Assembly (NCBI GenBank): GCA_022376925.1
Contig: JAIOJX010000031.1
Span: 137,038,854-137,102,853, forward strand
DNA: 64,000 nt
Direction: 5' to 3'
Origin: Tragulus kanchil
Taxonomy: Eukaryota; Chordata; Mammalia; Artiodactyla; Tragulidae
Positions 35,877 to 47,389 of the stretch are shown piece after piece (the first letter of the stretch is position 1; each line of letters begins with the position of its first letter). The notes under the pieces are model-generated. The model was not told the origin of the DNA. It did no database searches and saw nothing but the letters and a program-made list of their open reading frames with translations. A program made the translations under genes and the position numbers.

Positions 35877-37022
35877 CCTATGGCCTGGCTCAGGGGGTAG
35901 GGTGATATGCTTGGTTGATATTACTTCCTGTTCAGCTGAAAACAATTACCATTTTTCTTACCATTTTTTCCGTTTAGAGACAGTCCATGAGGATGCATCA
36001 GTATTGTTTCACAAACCAGCCTTGGCAGAAAGAAAGACTTTGCAGTCTTTTGTTTATTCCCATCTAACCTTTTCATCTCTGTACCTGTGATAATATTTGT
36101 AGGCAGTCTTTCAAACAAGTGCATCCAAAAAAAAGATACTGAAATATTTGAGTGCAGTAGCTTCCCCACTTTAAAATTTTGTTGCTGTAGCTTCATGCTT
36201 TTCTACCTAAGCACTGGCTATACAGCCCCTCTTTGGGAGACAACACCTGGGTAAATGAAGACACGTTCTTTCCAGACGCTGAGCTTTCCTGTCTCTGTTT
36301 GTTATTCAGTGTTCACCAAAGGATTTAAGGATAAAGTATAGGAATCTGCTGTGTAAAACTAATTCCCTAGCTTTTCCTAATGGTGGGTAGAGTTCTGATT
36401 CCCTAAGGCACAGTATTATTTCCGGGGGTTTCTTCAGATTGCATAACTAGTTGGAGTTCTTTCCTCAGAATACAAGACATGAAATGAGATGACACTATAA
36501 GCATGCTTACTAAAAGCTTCTCAAATTAAAGAGTAAAATTATTTACACATAAAATAATGAAAGATTTTAGGCATTTTCAGACATATAACTACCAGGCACA
36601 CAAACAGTGCTCAATAAATACTTACCCTAAATAATCATATTAAAGCTCTTTCTGTAATAAAAACTTATTTTATGAACAGCATTTAAATATCTATTATAAA
36701 TTTTTAAGAATAAGTGCGGGGATAGCATTTATATATCAAAGAATAGATTCTTCTGAAATCTGTTGATTAAAGTCTGTTCTCTAATATACTAGTATAATTA
36801 AGTTATAACTAACTGTGTCTCTGTATTTCAAAGGCAGGTACGTCTCTTCTGTCCCTTCTAATTACCAGGGAATGACTACAAAATAAATATACTAGGTAAA
36901 AAATACTTGGTCTTCCTGGAAAAGGAGCATTCATATACTAGTAAATCTCAGTTCATTTCTTAAAATTTTTATCCTATTATTTTTTTCATATATCTAATAG
37001 TCAGAAAATGATAGCATGACAG
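35877..37022 (+). other. PHKB intron before exon about 29
   Basis: AT-rich and single copy. A short L2/MIR-like end (CAGTGCTCAATAAATACTTA) is near 36605. Otherwise nothing recognised. Confidence 0.5.
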
Positions 37023-37290
37023 CTACTACTCATCAATCTTATTTGGTAAGAACCTAAGTTTATTTTCATGTTTTACTATATAACCACATATGCAAGAGCA
37101 GGCCTCATTTTTAAGAATCTAATCATGTCACATAATCTTGATGGAAGTAATTGTGTCAGCAGCTCAGGAAATTCCAAAGGCCTTCCTTGTCCCTCTTTGG
37201 ATGAGTCAGTGCTGTTAAGGACACTGCCATGAGACGCACAAGGTGGTTTTGTTTCAGGAGTTGTTGATTCATGCTTCCCTTGTATTTCAG

Positions 37291-37425
37291 GTGGATCATC
37301 CATGCTATGAAGTATGAACTACAGATCCGTGGCGGAAACAAGCCAGCCAAAGACTTATATCAGCTGTCACCTAGTGAAGTGAAACAGCTTCTGTTGGATA
37401 TTCTCCAGCCTCAACAGAATGAAAG
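37291..37425 (+). CDS. PHKB: PHKB coding exon (about exon 29), first copy
   Basis: The 135-bp exon after TGTATTTCAG and before GTAATG starts with G (Gly codon completed). It reads [20 protein letters not shown], then [20 protein letters not shown] and QQNE, with AG of a split Arg codon. The upstream intron is about 22.7 kb as written and holds most of the SINEs and LINE fragments. The exon is in the first copy of a 1,107-bp duplication and is repeated intact at 38398-38532. Confidence 0.95.
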
Positions 37426-37944
37426 GTAATGAGGATCCTTTGTTACCTAAAAGACACTCTGGATTTGCAGTAACATTTTATCAATGTGTGTGTGTGTATG
37501 AAATTAGTAAGATGAAATAAGAAATAAAATATAGTGATCAAAGAATACTAGATGAGCAACATTCATAGAGATACTAATTAAAATGTCTTCAGTTGTAATT
37601 TTGTGTTGACTTGAATTTTATACTTTTCCAAGATATAGTTTGCAAATGTTTCTTAATTTGTGTTCTTCTCTGGAGAATGTAGCACTCCATTCTTCTTTGG
37701 CCAGTTCCCTTTCTCATTCCTGCTAGCACTTACCATCAGTCACAGAATTTTGGCATACAAGTTTGGGTCTGGTAATGTTAGTTAAGTATCTTACCTGTAA
37801 CTCTGTCTCTCTAAGTAAACTTCTTCACGGTAAACTCTATCTTAGACTTAATTTATGCCAACCTTAGAATACAAGCAAAACAAATACTTTGGATTGCTTT
37901 GAATTGAAGAGTTATTTTTATTACAAAAAGAACTTTCATATAAT

Positions 37945-38012
37945 TACTTGGGCAAACAGTTATTGAGTGCTGTCTGTGTGCCTGGCACTTTCCAAGACGG
38001 TGTAGTTATATC
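37945..38012 (+). mobile_element. MIR relic
   Basis: CAAACAGTTATTGAGTGCTG, then TCTGTGTGCCTGGCACTTTC, is the MIR 5' core signature. Repeated at about 39052-39119. Confidence 0.5.
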
Positions 38013-38397
38013 CCTAGAAATACCTAGGAAAGAAGTCTTCTGCAAAAGGAGACTGAAACAAATGGAAAAACATCCTTTTTCTTGAACAGGAACACTTTAA
38101 AGATGCCTATTATTTTTTCAAATCGAATTCTACTACTCATCAATCTTATTTGGTAAGAACCTAAGTTTATTTTCATGTTTTACTATATAACCACATATGC
38201 AAGAGCAGGCCTCATTTTTAAGAATCTAATCATGTCACATAATCTTGATGGAAGTAATTGTGTCAGCAGCTCAGGAAATTCCAAAGGCCTTCCTTGTCCC
38301 TCTTTGGATGAGTCAGTGCTGTTAAGGACACTGCCATGAGACGCACAAGGTGGTTTTGTTTCAGGAGTTGTTGATTCATGCTTCCCTTGTATTTCAG

Positions 38398-38532
38398 GTG
38401 GATCATCCATGCTATGAAGTATGAACTACAGATCCGTGGCGGAAACAAGCCAGCCAAAGACTTATATCAGCTGTCACCTAGTGAAGTGAAACAGCTTCTG
38501 TTGGATATTCTCCAGCCTCAACAGAATGAAAG
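38398..38532 (+). CDS. PHKB: Second, intact copy of PHKB exon about 29
   Basis: Exact repeat of 37291-37425 with both splice sites and about 270 bp of upstream intron. At 135 bp it has a length divisible by three, and the joining codon would be AG+G (Arg). A gene predictor could therefore include both copies without a frameshift and wrongly add 45 residues. Probably an assembly duplicate. Confidence 0.5.
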
Positions 38533-39215
38533 GTAATGAGGATCCTTTGTTACCTAAAAGACACTCTGGATTTGCAGTAACATTTTATCAATGTGTGTGT
38601 GTGTATGAAATTAGTAAGATGAAATAAGAAATAAAATATAGTGATCAAAGAATACTAGATGAGCAACATTCATAGAGATACTAATTAAAATGTCTTCAGT
38701 TGTAATTTTGTGTTGACTTGAATTTTATACTTTTCCAAGATATAGTTTGCAAATGTTTCTTAATTTGTGTTCTTCTCTGGAGAATGTAGCACTCCATTCT
38801 TCTTTGGCCAGTTCCCTTTCTCATTCCTGCTAGCACTTACCATCAGTCACAGAATTTTGGCATACAAGTTTGGGTCTGGTAATGTTAGTTAAGTATCTTA
38901 CCTGTAACTCTGTCTCTCTAAGTAAACTTCTTCACGGTAAACTCTATCTTAGACTTAATTTATGCCAACCTTAGAATACAAGCAAAACAAATACTTTGGA
39001 TTGCTTTGAATTGAAGAGTTATTTTTATTACAAAAAGAACTTTCATATAATTACTTGGGCAAACAGTTATTGAGTGCTGTCTGTGTGCCTGGCACTTTCC
39101 AAGACGGTGTAGTTATATCCCTAGAAATACCTAGGAAAGAAGTCTTCTGCAAAAGGAGACTGAAACAAATGGAAAAACATCCTTTTTCTTGAACAGGAAC
39201 ACTTTAAAGATGCCT

Positions 39216-40305
39216 GTAATAATTCCAATAAAATTACAAGTTTTTTTATGAAGTTAGATCAGTAGATACTAAACTTCCTATGAAAACCCAAGAACAACCA
39301 GAAAAACATAAAACAAAGACTTGACCTAAGAGAGACAGTTAAAATATTTAACAACTTCTATAATTAAAATAATGTGATGCTGGTACATGAACAGAAAAAT
39401 GGAACTGTTACATAGAATAGAAAGTCCAGAAATAGACCCCCTCCAAGCATATATGGAAATTTCATATATGATAGAGGTAGCGTCTCACATCACATTGGGT
39501 CAAGGATGGACTTTTTAAATAACTACTGATTGGACAACTGCATAACCATTTAGAAAGGATAAAATAAAATCCATACTTTATACTGTACTTAAGAACAAAC
39601 TCCAAATAGATCAGTTATATAAACACTTATATAAAAAATAAAACTGTAATCCCACTCCTGGGTTTATATCTAGAGAAAAACATGGCCTGAAGAGATGTTT
39701 GCTCCCCAGTATTTATTACAGCACTGTTTACAATAGCCAAGACATGGAAACAATCTAAATGTCCATTGATAGAGGAATGGATAAAGAAGATATATAGATA
39801 CAAAATGAAGATTTTATATATATAAAATGGAATATTACTCAAGCATTAAAAAGAGTAGAATAAGGCCATTTGCAGCAATGTGGATGGACCTAGAGAGTAT
39901 CATAGTGAGTGAAGTAAGTCAGTCAGAGAAGGAGAAATATCATATGACATCCCTTTTATGTGAGTTCTAAGAAGAAATGATACAAATGAACTTACAAAAC
40001 AGAAAGAGACTCACAAACTTAGAAAGTGAACTCATGGTTGCAGAGGGGAGGGGATGGCTGGGAACTTTGGGAAAGTCATGTACACACTGCCATGTTTGAA
40101 ATGAATAGCCAACAAAAAAAATCTGTTGTATAGGATGTGGAAATCTGCTGAATGTTATGTACTAGCCTGGATGAAAGCAGGAAAGCTTGGGAGAGAGGAA
40201 TACATGTATGTGTGTGGGAAGCCCCTTCACTGTTCACCTGAAACTGTCACAAAATTGTTAATTGGCTATGCCCCAATAAAAAATTTTTGGTGTTAAAAAG
40301 ATAAA
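39216..40305 (+). mobile_element. L1 LINE 3' end
   Basis: Diverged ORF2 end and 3' UTR: AATCCCACTCCTGGGTTTAT, TTTATTACAGCACTGTTTAC, TGTCCATTGATAGAGGAATG, ending GCCCCAATAAAAAATTTTT. The last part is copied at about 41144-41425. Confidence 0.8.
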
Positions 40306-40307
40306 TT

Positions 40308-40581
40308 GGGCTTCCCTGCTAGTTCAATGGGTAAAGAGTCCAACTTGCAGTGCAAGAGGTGCCAGTTCGATCTCTGGCCTGGGAAGATACCACATGTCAT
40401 GGAGCGACTGGACGAGTGTGTCCAATTAGGAGCCAGAGCTCTGGAGTGCATGCGCCCAGAGCTGGTGCTCTGCAAAGACAGAGGCCACTGCTATGGGAGA
40501 CCTGCGCAGGCCGAGGAGTGAAGATGTATGAAAATAAAATAAATAATAAACAATAAAAAGGCCAAAATTTTTAAAAAAGAA
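40308..40581 (+). mobile_element. tRNA-derived SINE, short form, with foreign-looking 5' half
   Basis: GGGCTTCCCTGCTAGTTCAA head; body CCAATTAGGAGCCAGAGCTC. The second copy (41442-41714) has a perfect 16-bp direct repeat AAAAAGATAAAATAAG on both sides. This copy has it only at its 3' side, and its first half differs at about 20 sites. Confidence 0.82.
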
Positions 40582-40637
40582 AAAAAGATAAAATAAGACA
40601 TTCAAATTAAAAAAAAAGAAACTGGACTAGTGCTAAG

Positions 40638-40868
40638 GGCTTCCCTGGTGGCTCAAAAATGGTAAAGACTCCACCTGCCAATGCAGGAGATGCAGGCAAG
40701 AGACGTAGGTTTGACACCTGGGTGAGGAAGACCCCCTGGAAGAGTAAATGGCAACCCACTCCAGTATCCTGGCCTGAGAAATCCCATGGACAAAGTAAGC
40801 CAGGAAGGCTATAGTCCATGGGATCACAAAAAGTTGCACATGACTTAGCAACTGAGCACAGCACTAGT
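40638..40868 (+). mobile_element. Bov-tA SINE
   Basis: GGGCTTCCCTGGTGGCTCAA head, Bov-A body, end TGACTTAGCAACTGAGCACA. It has an extra partial repeat of ATGCAGG/GCAAGAGACG. Flanked by GACTAGTGCT and CACTAGTGCT. Copied at about 41771-42001. Confidence 0.86.
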
Positions 40869-42002
40869 GCTGGAAGAAGACACAGGTAAATTCCTCTGCA
40901 ACCTCGGTATAAGAAAGACTTCCTAACTACGGCTTAAACCCAGGAACAATAAAAGATGAATAAAAGCTATATAAAAATTACAAGCAACAGTTTTCATGGA
41001 AAAAATAGGCCAAAAGACAACTGAAAAGCTGGAGCAAAATGTTTGTTACAAACAGTTAATATTAACTCTTAAAAACTGAGGGATAAAGCACAAAAACTCT
41101 TAGAGAAAAATGGAGGAAAATATGAAAGTTAGAAAACAAATCTACAAACTTAGAAAGTGAACTCATGGTTGCAGAGGGGAGGGGATGGCTGGGAACTTTG
41201 GGAAAGTCATGTACACACTGCCATGTTTGAAATGAATAGCCAACAAAAAAAATCTGTTGTATAGGATGTGGAAATCTGCTGAATGTTATGTACTAGCCTG
41301 GATGAAAGCAGGAAAGCTTGGGAGAGAGGAATACATGTATGTGTGTGGGAAGCCCCTTCACTGTTCACCTGAAACTGTCACAAAATTGTTAATTGGCTAT
41401 GCCCCAATAAAAAATTTTTGGTGTTAAAAAGATAAAATAAGGGCTTCCCTGGTGATACAGTGGGTAAAGAGTCCAGCTTGCAGTGCAAGAGGTGCCAGTT
41501 CGATCTCTGGCCTGGGAAGATCCCATGTGCCACAGAGCGGCTGGACCAGTGTGTACAATTATGAGCCAGCGCTCTGGAGCGCATGCTCCCAGAGCCGATG
41601 CTCTGCAAAGACAGAGGCCACTGCTATGGGAGACCTGCGCAGGCCGAGGAGTGAAGATGTATGAAAATAAAATAAATAATAAACAATAAAAAGGCCAAAA
41701 TTTTTAAAAAAGAAAAAAAGATAAAATAAGACATTCAAATTAAAAAAAAAGAAACTGGACTAGTGCTAAGGGCTTCCCTGGTGGCTCAAAAATGGTAAAG
41801 ACTCCACCTGCCAATGCAGGAGATGCAGGCAAGAGACGTAGGTTTGACACCTGGGTGAGGAAGACCCCCTGGAAGAGTAAATGGCAACCCACTCCAGTAT
41901 CCTGGCCTGAGAAATCCCATGGACAAAGTAAGCCAGGAAGGCTATAGTCCATGGGATCACAAAAAGTTGCACATGACTTAGCAACTGAGCACAGCACTAG
42001 TG

Positions 42003-43080
42003 CTGGAAGAAGACACAGGTAAATTCCTCTGCAACCTCGGTATAAGAAAGACTTCCTAACTACGGCTTAAACCCAGGAACAATAAAAGATGAATAAAAGC
42101 TATATAAAAATTACAAGCAACAGTTTTCATGGAAAAAATAGGCCAAAAGACAACTGAAAAGCTGGAGCAAAATGTTTGTTACAAACAGTTAATATTAACT
42201 CTTAAAAACTGAGGGATAAAGCACAAAAACTCTTAGAGAAAAATGGAGGAAAATATGAGTGGTCAGTTCATTTAAAATATTAAAAATTGACCTTAAATAT
42301 CAAACTAACTCAGAGAAATATAAATTAAAACACATTGAAATACCACTTCTCATCTCTCAGACTGGCAAAGTTAAGCAGTATGGCAAACATTTGCTGAGGC
42401 TCTGGAGAGAATAGGTACTCCCATATAGAGCTAATGAGTATAACCCTTCTATATGAGAATTTGACAACATCTTAAAATAGATCTACATGTGCACTTACCC
42501 TTTAACCCAGCAGTTTTAGTCTTACTTTTAAGGACCCACCCTGGAGATTTGCCTCCATCAATATGTGTGTGTGTGTGTATACATATACATATCTATCTGT
42601 CTATCTATCTATATATATCTGCACAGGTTTATTCATTGCATCATAGTTTATAATTACAAATTTTGGAAGTCCTCCTACATAGGAGATTATTAGAATAAAC
42701 TGTGGTACATCCACACAATGGAGTACTACAAAGCTGTGAAAAAAAATGAGTGTGGTCTTATGAACTGACGTGGAATAATGTCTAGGCACTATTGTTACTT
42801 AACAGTAGCAAAGTACAAAAGAGTATGTATAGTACACTACTCTTCACATAAGAAAGAGGAGATATCTACTTACAGATGAAATACAGCAAGTCTTTTAAAT
42901 AAAAAGCTAATGAAACTGGTTACCTTCAGTGAGTGAGTGGGAACAGAGTGGAAAGAATGAAAAAAAAAGTAGATACAGAGCAGTAGGGTTGAACACACGA
43001 TTTGAATAGCTCCAACTCTCCAACTTTGGTAGTATTTTATATTCCCCAAACATAAATAATCAACAAAAATGGATCCAGAT
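42003..43080 (+). mobile_element. Old L1 3' fragment
   Basis: AAATATAAATTAAAACACAT, TGAAATACCACTTCTCATCT, TTTAACCCAGCAGTTTTAGT and CAATGGAGTACTACAAAGCT are typical of the 3' end of old L1 elements. Much of it is repeated from 43455 by tandem duplication 15. Confidence 0.65.
42563..42618. repeat. Compound microsatellite (TG)n/(TATC)n
   Basis: TG run, then ACATATACAT and ATCTATCTGTCTATCTATCT. Repeated at about 43694-43749. Confidence 0.85.
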
Positions 43081-43350
43081 GTGAAAAGTACAGAAAACAG
43101 AATACAAATAGTAATAATTGACCCTAACCATATTATAAATGAATAATATTACCACACTAAAGGGGGAGAGAAAGGCAGGAACTAACCAAAGTACCTTTGG
43201 GAAACATTGACTAGACACTGTAAAGCTAAACAAAAAATAACTACACACAAATCTTGTTCTCTGTATAATATTTTTTTTTTCTTACAGAGGTATGAATTAG
43301 CAATTCTCAAATTGGTACACACACATGCATGCATGCACATACTGTTATAA

Positions 43351-43424
43351 ATTGGGTTGGCCAAAGAGTTCATTCAAGTTTTTCCATGACATCTTACAGG
43401 TGGACTTTTTGGCCAACCCAATAT
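43351..43424. mobile_element. 74-bp mariner MITE
   Basis: Terminal inverted repeats ATTGGGTTGGCCAAA at the left and TTTGGCCAACCCAAT at the right, exactly complementary over 15 bases. It is flanked by TA-rich sequence (TATAA and ATATAT), as mariner insertion at TA predicts. No coding capacity. Copied at 44482-44555. Confidence 0.88.
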
Positions 43425-44599
43425 ATGGTGTATATACACACACTGACATTAAATAAATTAAAACACATTGAAATACCACTTCTCATCTCTCAGACTGGCA
43501 AAGTTAAGCAGTATGGCAAACATTTGCTGAGGCTCTGGAGAATAGGTACTCCCATATAGAGCTAATGAGTATAACCCTTCTATATGAGAATTTGACAACA
43601 TCTTAAAATAGATCTACATGTGCACTTACCCTTTAACCCAGCAGTTTTAGTCTTACTTTTAAGGACCCACCCTGGAGATTTGCCTCCATCAATATGTGTG
43701 TGTGTGTGTATACATATACATATCTATCTGTCTATCTATCTATATATATCTGCACAGGTTTATTCATTGCATCATAGTTTATAATTACAAATTTTGGAAG
43801 TCCTCCTACATAGGAGATTATTAGAATAAACTGTGGTACATCCACACAATGGAGTACTACAAAGCTGTGAAAAAAAATGAGTGTGGTCTTATGAACTGAC
43901 GTGGAATAATGTCTAGGCACTATTGTTACTTAACAGTAGCAAAGTACAAAAGAGTATGTATAGTACACTACTCTTCACATAAGAAAGAGGAGATATCTAC
44001 TTACAGATGAAATACAGCAAGTCTTTTAAATAAAAAGCTAATGAAACTGGTTACCTTCAGTGAGTGAGTGGGAACAGAGTGGAAAGAATGAAAAAAAAAG
44101 TAGATACAGAGCAGTAGGGTTGAACACACGATTTGAATAGCTCCAACTCTCCAACTTTGGTAGTATTTTATATTCCCCAAACATAAATAATCAACAAAAA
44201 TGGATCCAGATGTGAAAAGTACAGAAAACAGAATACAAATAGTAATAATTGACCCTAACCATATTATAAATGAATAATATTACCACACTAAAGGGGGAGA
44301 GAAAGGCAGGAACTAACCAAAGTACCTTTGGGAAACATTGACTAGACACTGTAAAGCTAAACAAAAAATAACTACACACAAATCTTGTTCTCTGTATAAT
44401 ATTTTTTTTTTCTTACAGAGGTATGAATTAGCAATTCTCAAATTGGTACACACACATGCATGCATGCACATACTGTTATAAATTGGGTTGGCCAAAGAGT
44501 TCATTCAAGTTTTTCCATGACATCTTACAGGTGGACTTTTTGGCCAACCCAATATATGGTGTATATACACACACTGACATTAAATAAATAAGTCAATGT

Positions 44600-45960
44600 A
44601 TTGCAGCTAATTTGAGTCAGATTTTATTTTCACTGTTGGAAAATATATTTACAAATAAGAAAAGGAGAGTGGTTAGAATATACCCTGTGGCATTTGATTG
44701 GAATTGGAAGTATCACTGTGAATTCATGGGTTCTACACAGATGGATAGATACAAAAGTAAATGTGGATGTGTACTTGTATATGGGAGCATACATCCATGT
44801 CTTTCCTAACTGTCCACTGGGAGAACCTAGAAGCAATGATATCCCAATAGCAATGAGCAAATCTGGTACCCAGATACTGATTTCCAAATACCAGTTTCTA
44901 ATGGAAATAGTTGATTTCAGGGCTGGGGCAGAAAAAACACAAAGTATCTTGTGGTACCAGAAAGTAAGAAAGTACTCCAATAAACCATAGAGGTGTGTTA
45001 GAAGGATGACAGAGACAATGTGAAGGCACCTCAGTGGCCAAAACTGGGACAATTTGAGCAGCAAAATAAATAATGATGCTGTTGGATTACATGCAGTAGA
45101 ATAAAGACCCATAAGTCCATGATGATATTTCTTTTTACAACAGAATTCCAATTTATAAGTGTATATGGGAAGATGGAAATAGAAAAATCACCATTAGGCA
45201 AATGCAGCAGTAATTGTTGCAGGCAAGAGCCACTAAATTTAGTGGTTGGAAGTATGATGAGAAATGGAAATTTGCATAATTTTAGTGTTTCCATTGAAGA
45301 TACTTTTTTTGTGAAGATACTTTTTAATTATAAAAGGGATAATTATAACTTTACAGTGAAGAAACCAGCAACTCCACCTTAACCAAAGATCAAGATTAAC
45401 ATCATCAGTAAGAAGACACTTCAACATCACATACCCCCAGAGATTATGTGCTGAGAAAGGGTACAGCCATTTCTGGGTATTGCAAAAAATGCATAACCTA
45501 AGTTTAATCATGAGAAAACATCAGACAAACCTAAATTGAGGTACATTCTACAAAACAGTTGACATTTCTAAAATGTCGAAATCGTGAAAGATAAAGGAAG
45601 ATTGAGGAACTGTCACAGATTACAGGAGCCTAAGGAAACCTGGAAACCGAATGCAGTGTGGGAGCTTGGAGGGTTCCTGGGACCTAAACAAGGAAATTTG
45701 TGATGAAATTCACAAAATTTGAGTAAGGTCCATAGATTAGTAGTATTCTACCAATTTTGTTTTCCTCGTCTTGATAGTTGTGCTATTGGTTATGTACGAT
45801 AACAGAAAGTAGAGGAAGATAAGTAAAGAGGAACTTCTTTTTTTGTTTTTGGTTTTTTTTTTTTTTTTGCTTTTCTGCAAGTTTAGATTTTCTCAAAGTC
45901 AAAAGATAAAAATAAGAGAACTTTTCTAAAATAATTCCTCTTTTATGAGTAATCACACAT
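44600..45960 (+). other. Intron sequence, perhaps an old LINE 3' UTR
   Basis: No coding signal. GGGACAATTTGAGCAGCAAA, TGATGCTGTTGGATTACATG and AGACCCATAAGTCCATGATG have the flavour of old L1/HAL1 3' sequences, but I cannot name a family. A run of T's is at 45850-45870. The part from 45133 is copied at 46256. Confidence 0.35.
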
Positions 45961-47389
45961 TACAGCCTTTTATGTTCTTCTAAGCAAACATCTTCCTTTT
46001 ATAGTATTAGCTATGACTTCACAGAACTCTGAAAACATATTTTTTGTTGTTGCCAAACAAAGAGAACAAGGGGAAAAATCAGATATAGAATATATCGATA
46101 TCCAGTTTGAATACCCATTATCCAAGATAAAACATCTCAAAGGAACCACTTTGGCTTTTTCTCTTCAGCATAGCACTGAACCCAAACCTGGGCCTACCAA
46201 AAGAAGCTCTACATCCAAAAAAGACATCTCCTCACAAGTAACTTCATCGGTCCTCTTTTACAACAGAATTCCAATTTATAAGTGTATATGGGAAGATGGA
46301 AATAGAAAAATCACCATTAGGCAAATGCAGCAGTAATTGTTGCAGGCAAGAGCCACTAAATTTAGTGGTTGGAAGTATGATGAGAAATGGAAATTTGCAT
46401 AATTTTAGTGTTTCCATTGAAGATACTTTTTTTGTGAAGATACTTTTTAATTATAAAAGGGATAATTATAACTTTACAGTGAAGAAACCAGCAACTCCAC
46501 CTTAACCAAAGATCAAGATTAACATCATCAGTAAGAAGACACTTCAACATCACATACCCCCAGAGATTATGTGCTGAGAAAGGGTACAGCCATTTCTGGG
46601 TATTGCAAAAAATGCATAACCTAAGTTTAATCATGAGAAAACATCAGACAAACCTAAATTGAGGTACATTCTACAAAACAGTTGACATTTCTAAAATGTC
46701 GAAATCGTGAAAGATAAAGGAAGATTGAGGAACTGTCACAGATTACAGGAGCCTAAGGAAACCTGGAAACCGAATGCAGTGTGGGAGCTTGGAGGGTTCC
46801 TGGGACCTAAACAAGGAAATTTGTGATGAAATTCACAAAATTTGAGTAAGGTCCATAGATTAGTAGTATTCTACCAATTTTGTTTTCCTCGTCTTGATAG
46901 TTGTGCTATTGGTTATGTACGATAACAGAAAGTAGAGGAAGATAAGTAAAGAGGAACTTCTTTTTTTGTTTTTGGTTTTTTTTTTTTTTTTGCTTTTCTG
47001 CAAGTTTAGATTTTCTCAAAGTCAAAAGATAAAAATAAGAGAACTTTTCTAAAATAATTCCTCTTTTATGAGTAATCACACATTACAGCCTTTTATGTTC
47101 TTCTAAGCAAACATCTTCCTTTTATAGTATTAGCTATGACTTCACAGAACTCTGAAAACATATTTTTTGTTGTTGCCAAACAAAGAGAACAAGGGGAAAA
47201 ATCAGATATAGAATATATCGATATCCAGTTTGAATACCCATTATCCAAGATAAAACATCTCAAAGGAACCACTTTGGCTTTTTCTCTTCAGCATAGCACT
47301 GAACCCAAACCTGGGCCTACCAAAAGAAGCTCTACATCCAAAAAAGACATCTCCTCACTTGGGTAGTGATGTAACTTCATCGGTCCTCT
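45133..47389. repeat. Tandem duplication 16 (about 1,123 bp x2)
   Basis: Copies 45133-46255 and 46256 to about 47389. Close to its right end the first copy has AA where the second has 12 other bases (after CTCCTCAC), a net loss of 10. Confidence 0.95.

Larger units (their letters stand above)
37023..39215. repeat. Tandem duplication 13 (1,107 bp x2)
   Basis: Copies 37023-38129 and 38130-39215. The last 21 bases of the first copy (38109-38129) are a poor match to the sequence after 39215. Contains exon about 29 in both copies. Confidence 0.95.
40013..42258. repeat. Tandem duplication 14 (about 1,131 bp x2) with divergent SINE
   Basis: Copies 40013-41143 and 41144-42258. Flanks match exactly, but the first 165 bases of the enclosed SINE differ at about 20 sites between copies (40305-40468 against 41436-41600). 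The first copy ends in 18 frayed bases. Confidence 0.95.
42322..44585. repeat. Tandem duplication 15 (about 1,132 bp x2)
   Basis: Copies 42322-43454 and 43455-44585, with a 4-base match (AAAT) at the junction. One 2-bp difference (GGAGAGAATAGG against GGAGAATAGG). Includes the mariner MITE and a compound microsatellite in both copies. Confidence 0.95.

Noticed and set aside
44630..45151. A 173-codon minus-strand open frame
   Set aside because: Long for chance, but in AT-rich intron with no recognised similarity and no splice or promoter context. Part of it overlaps an old LINE-like stretch. I do not support it as a gene.
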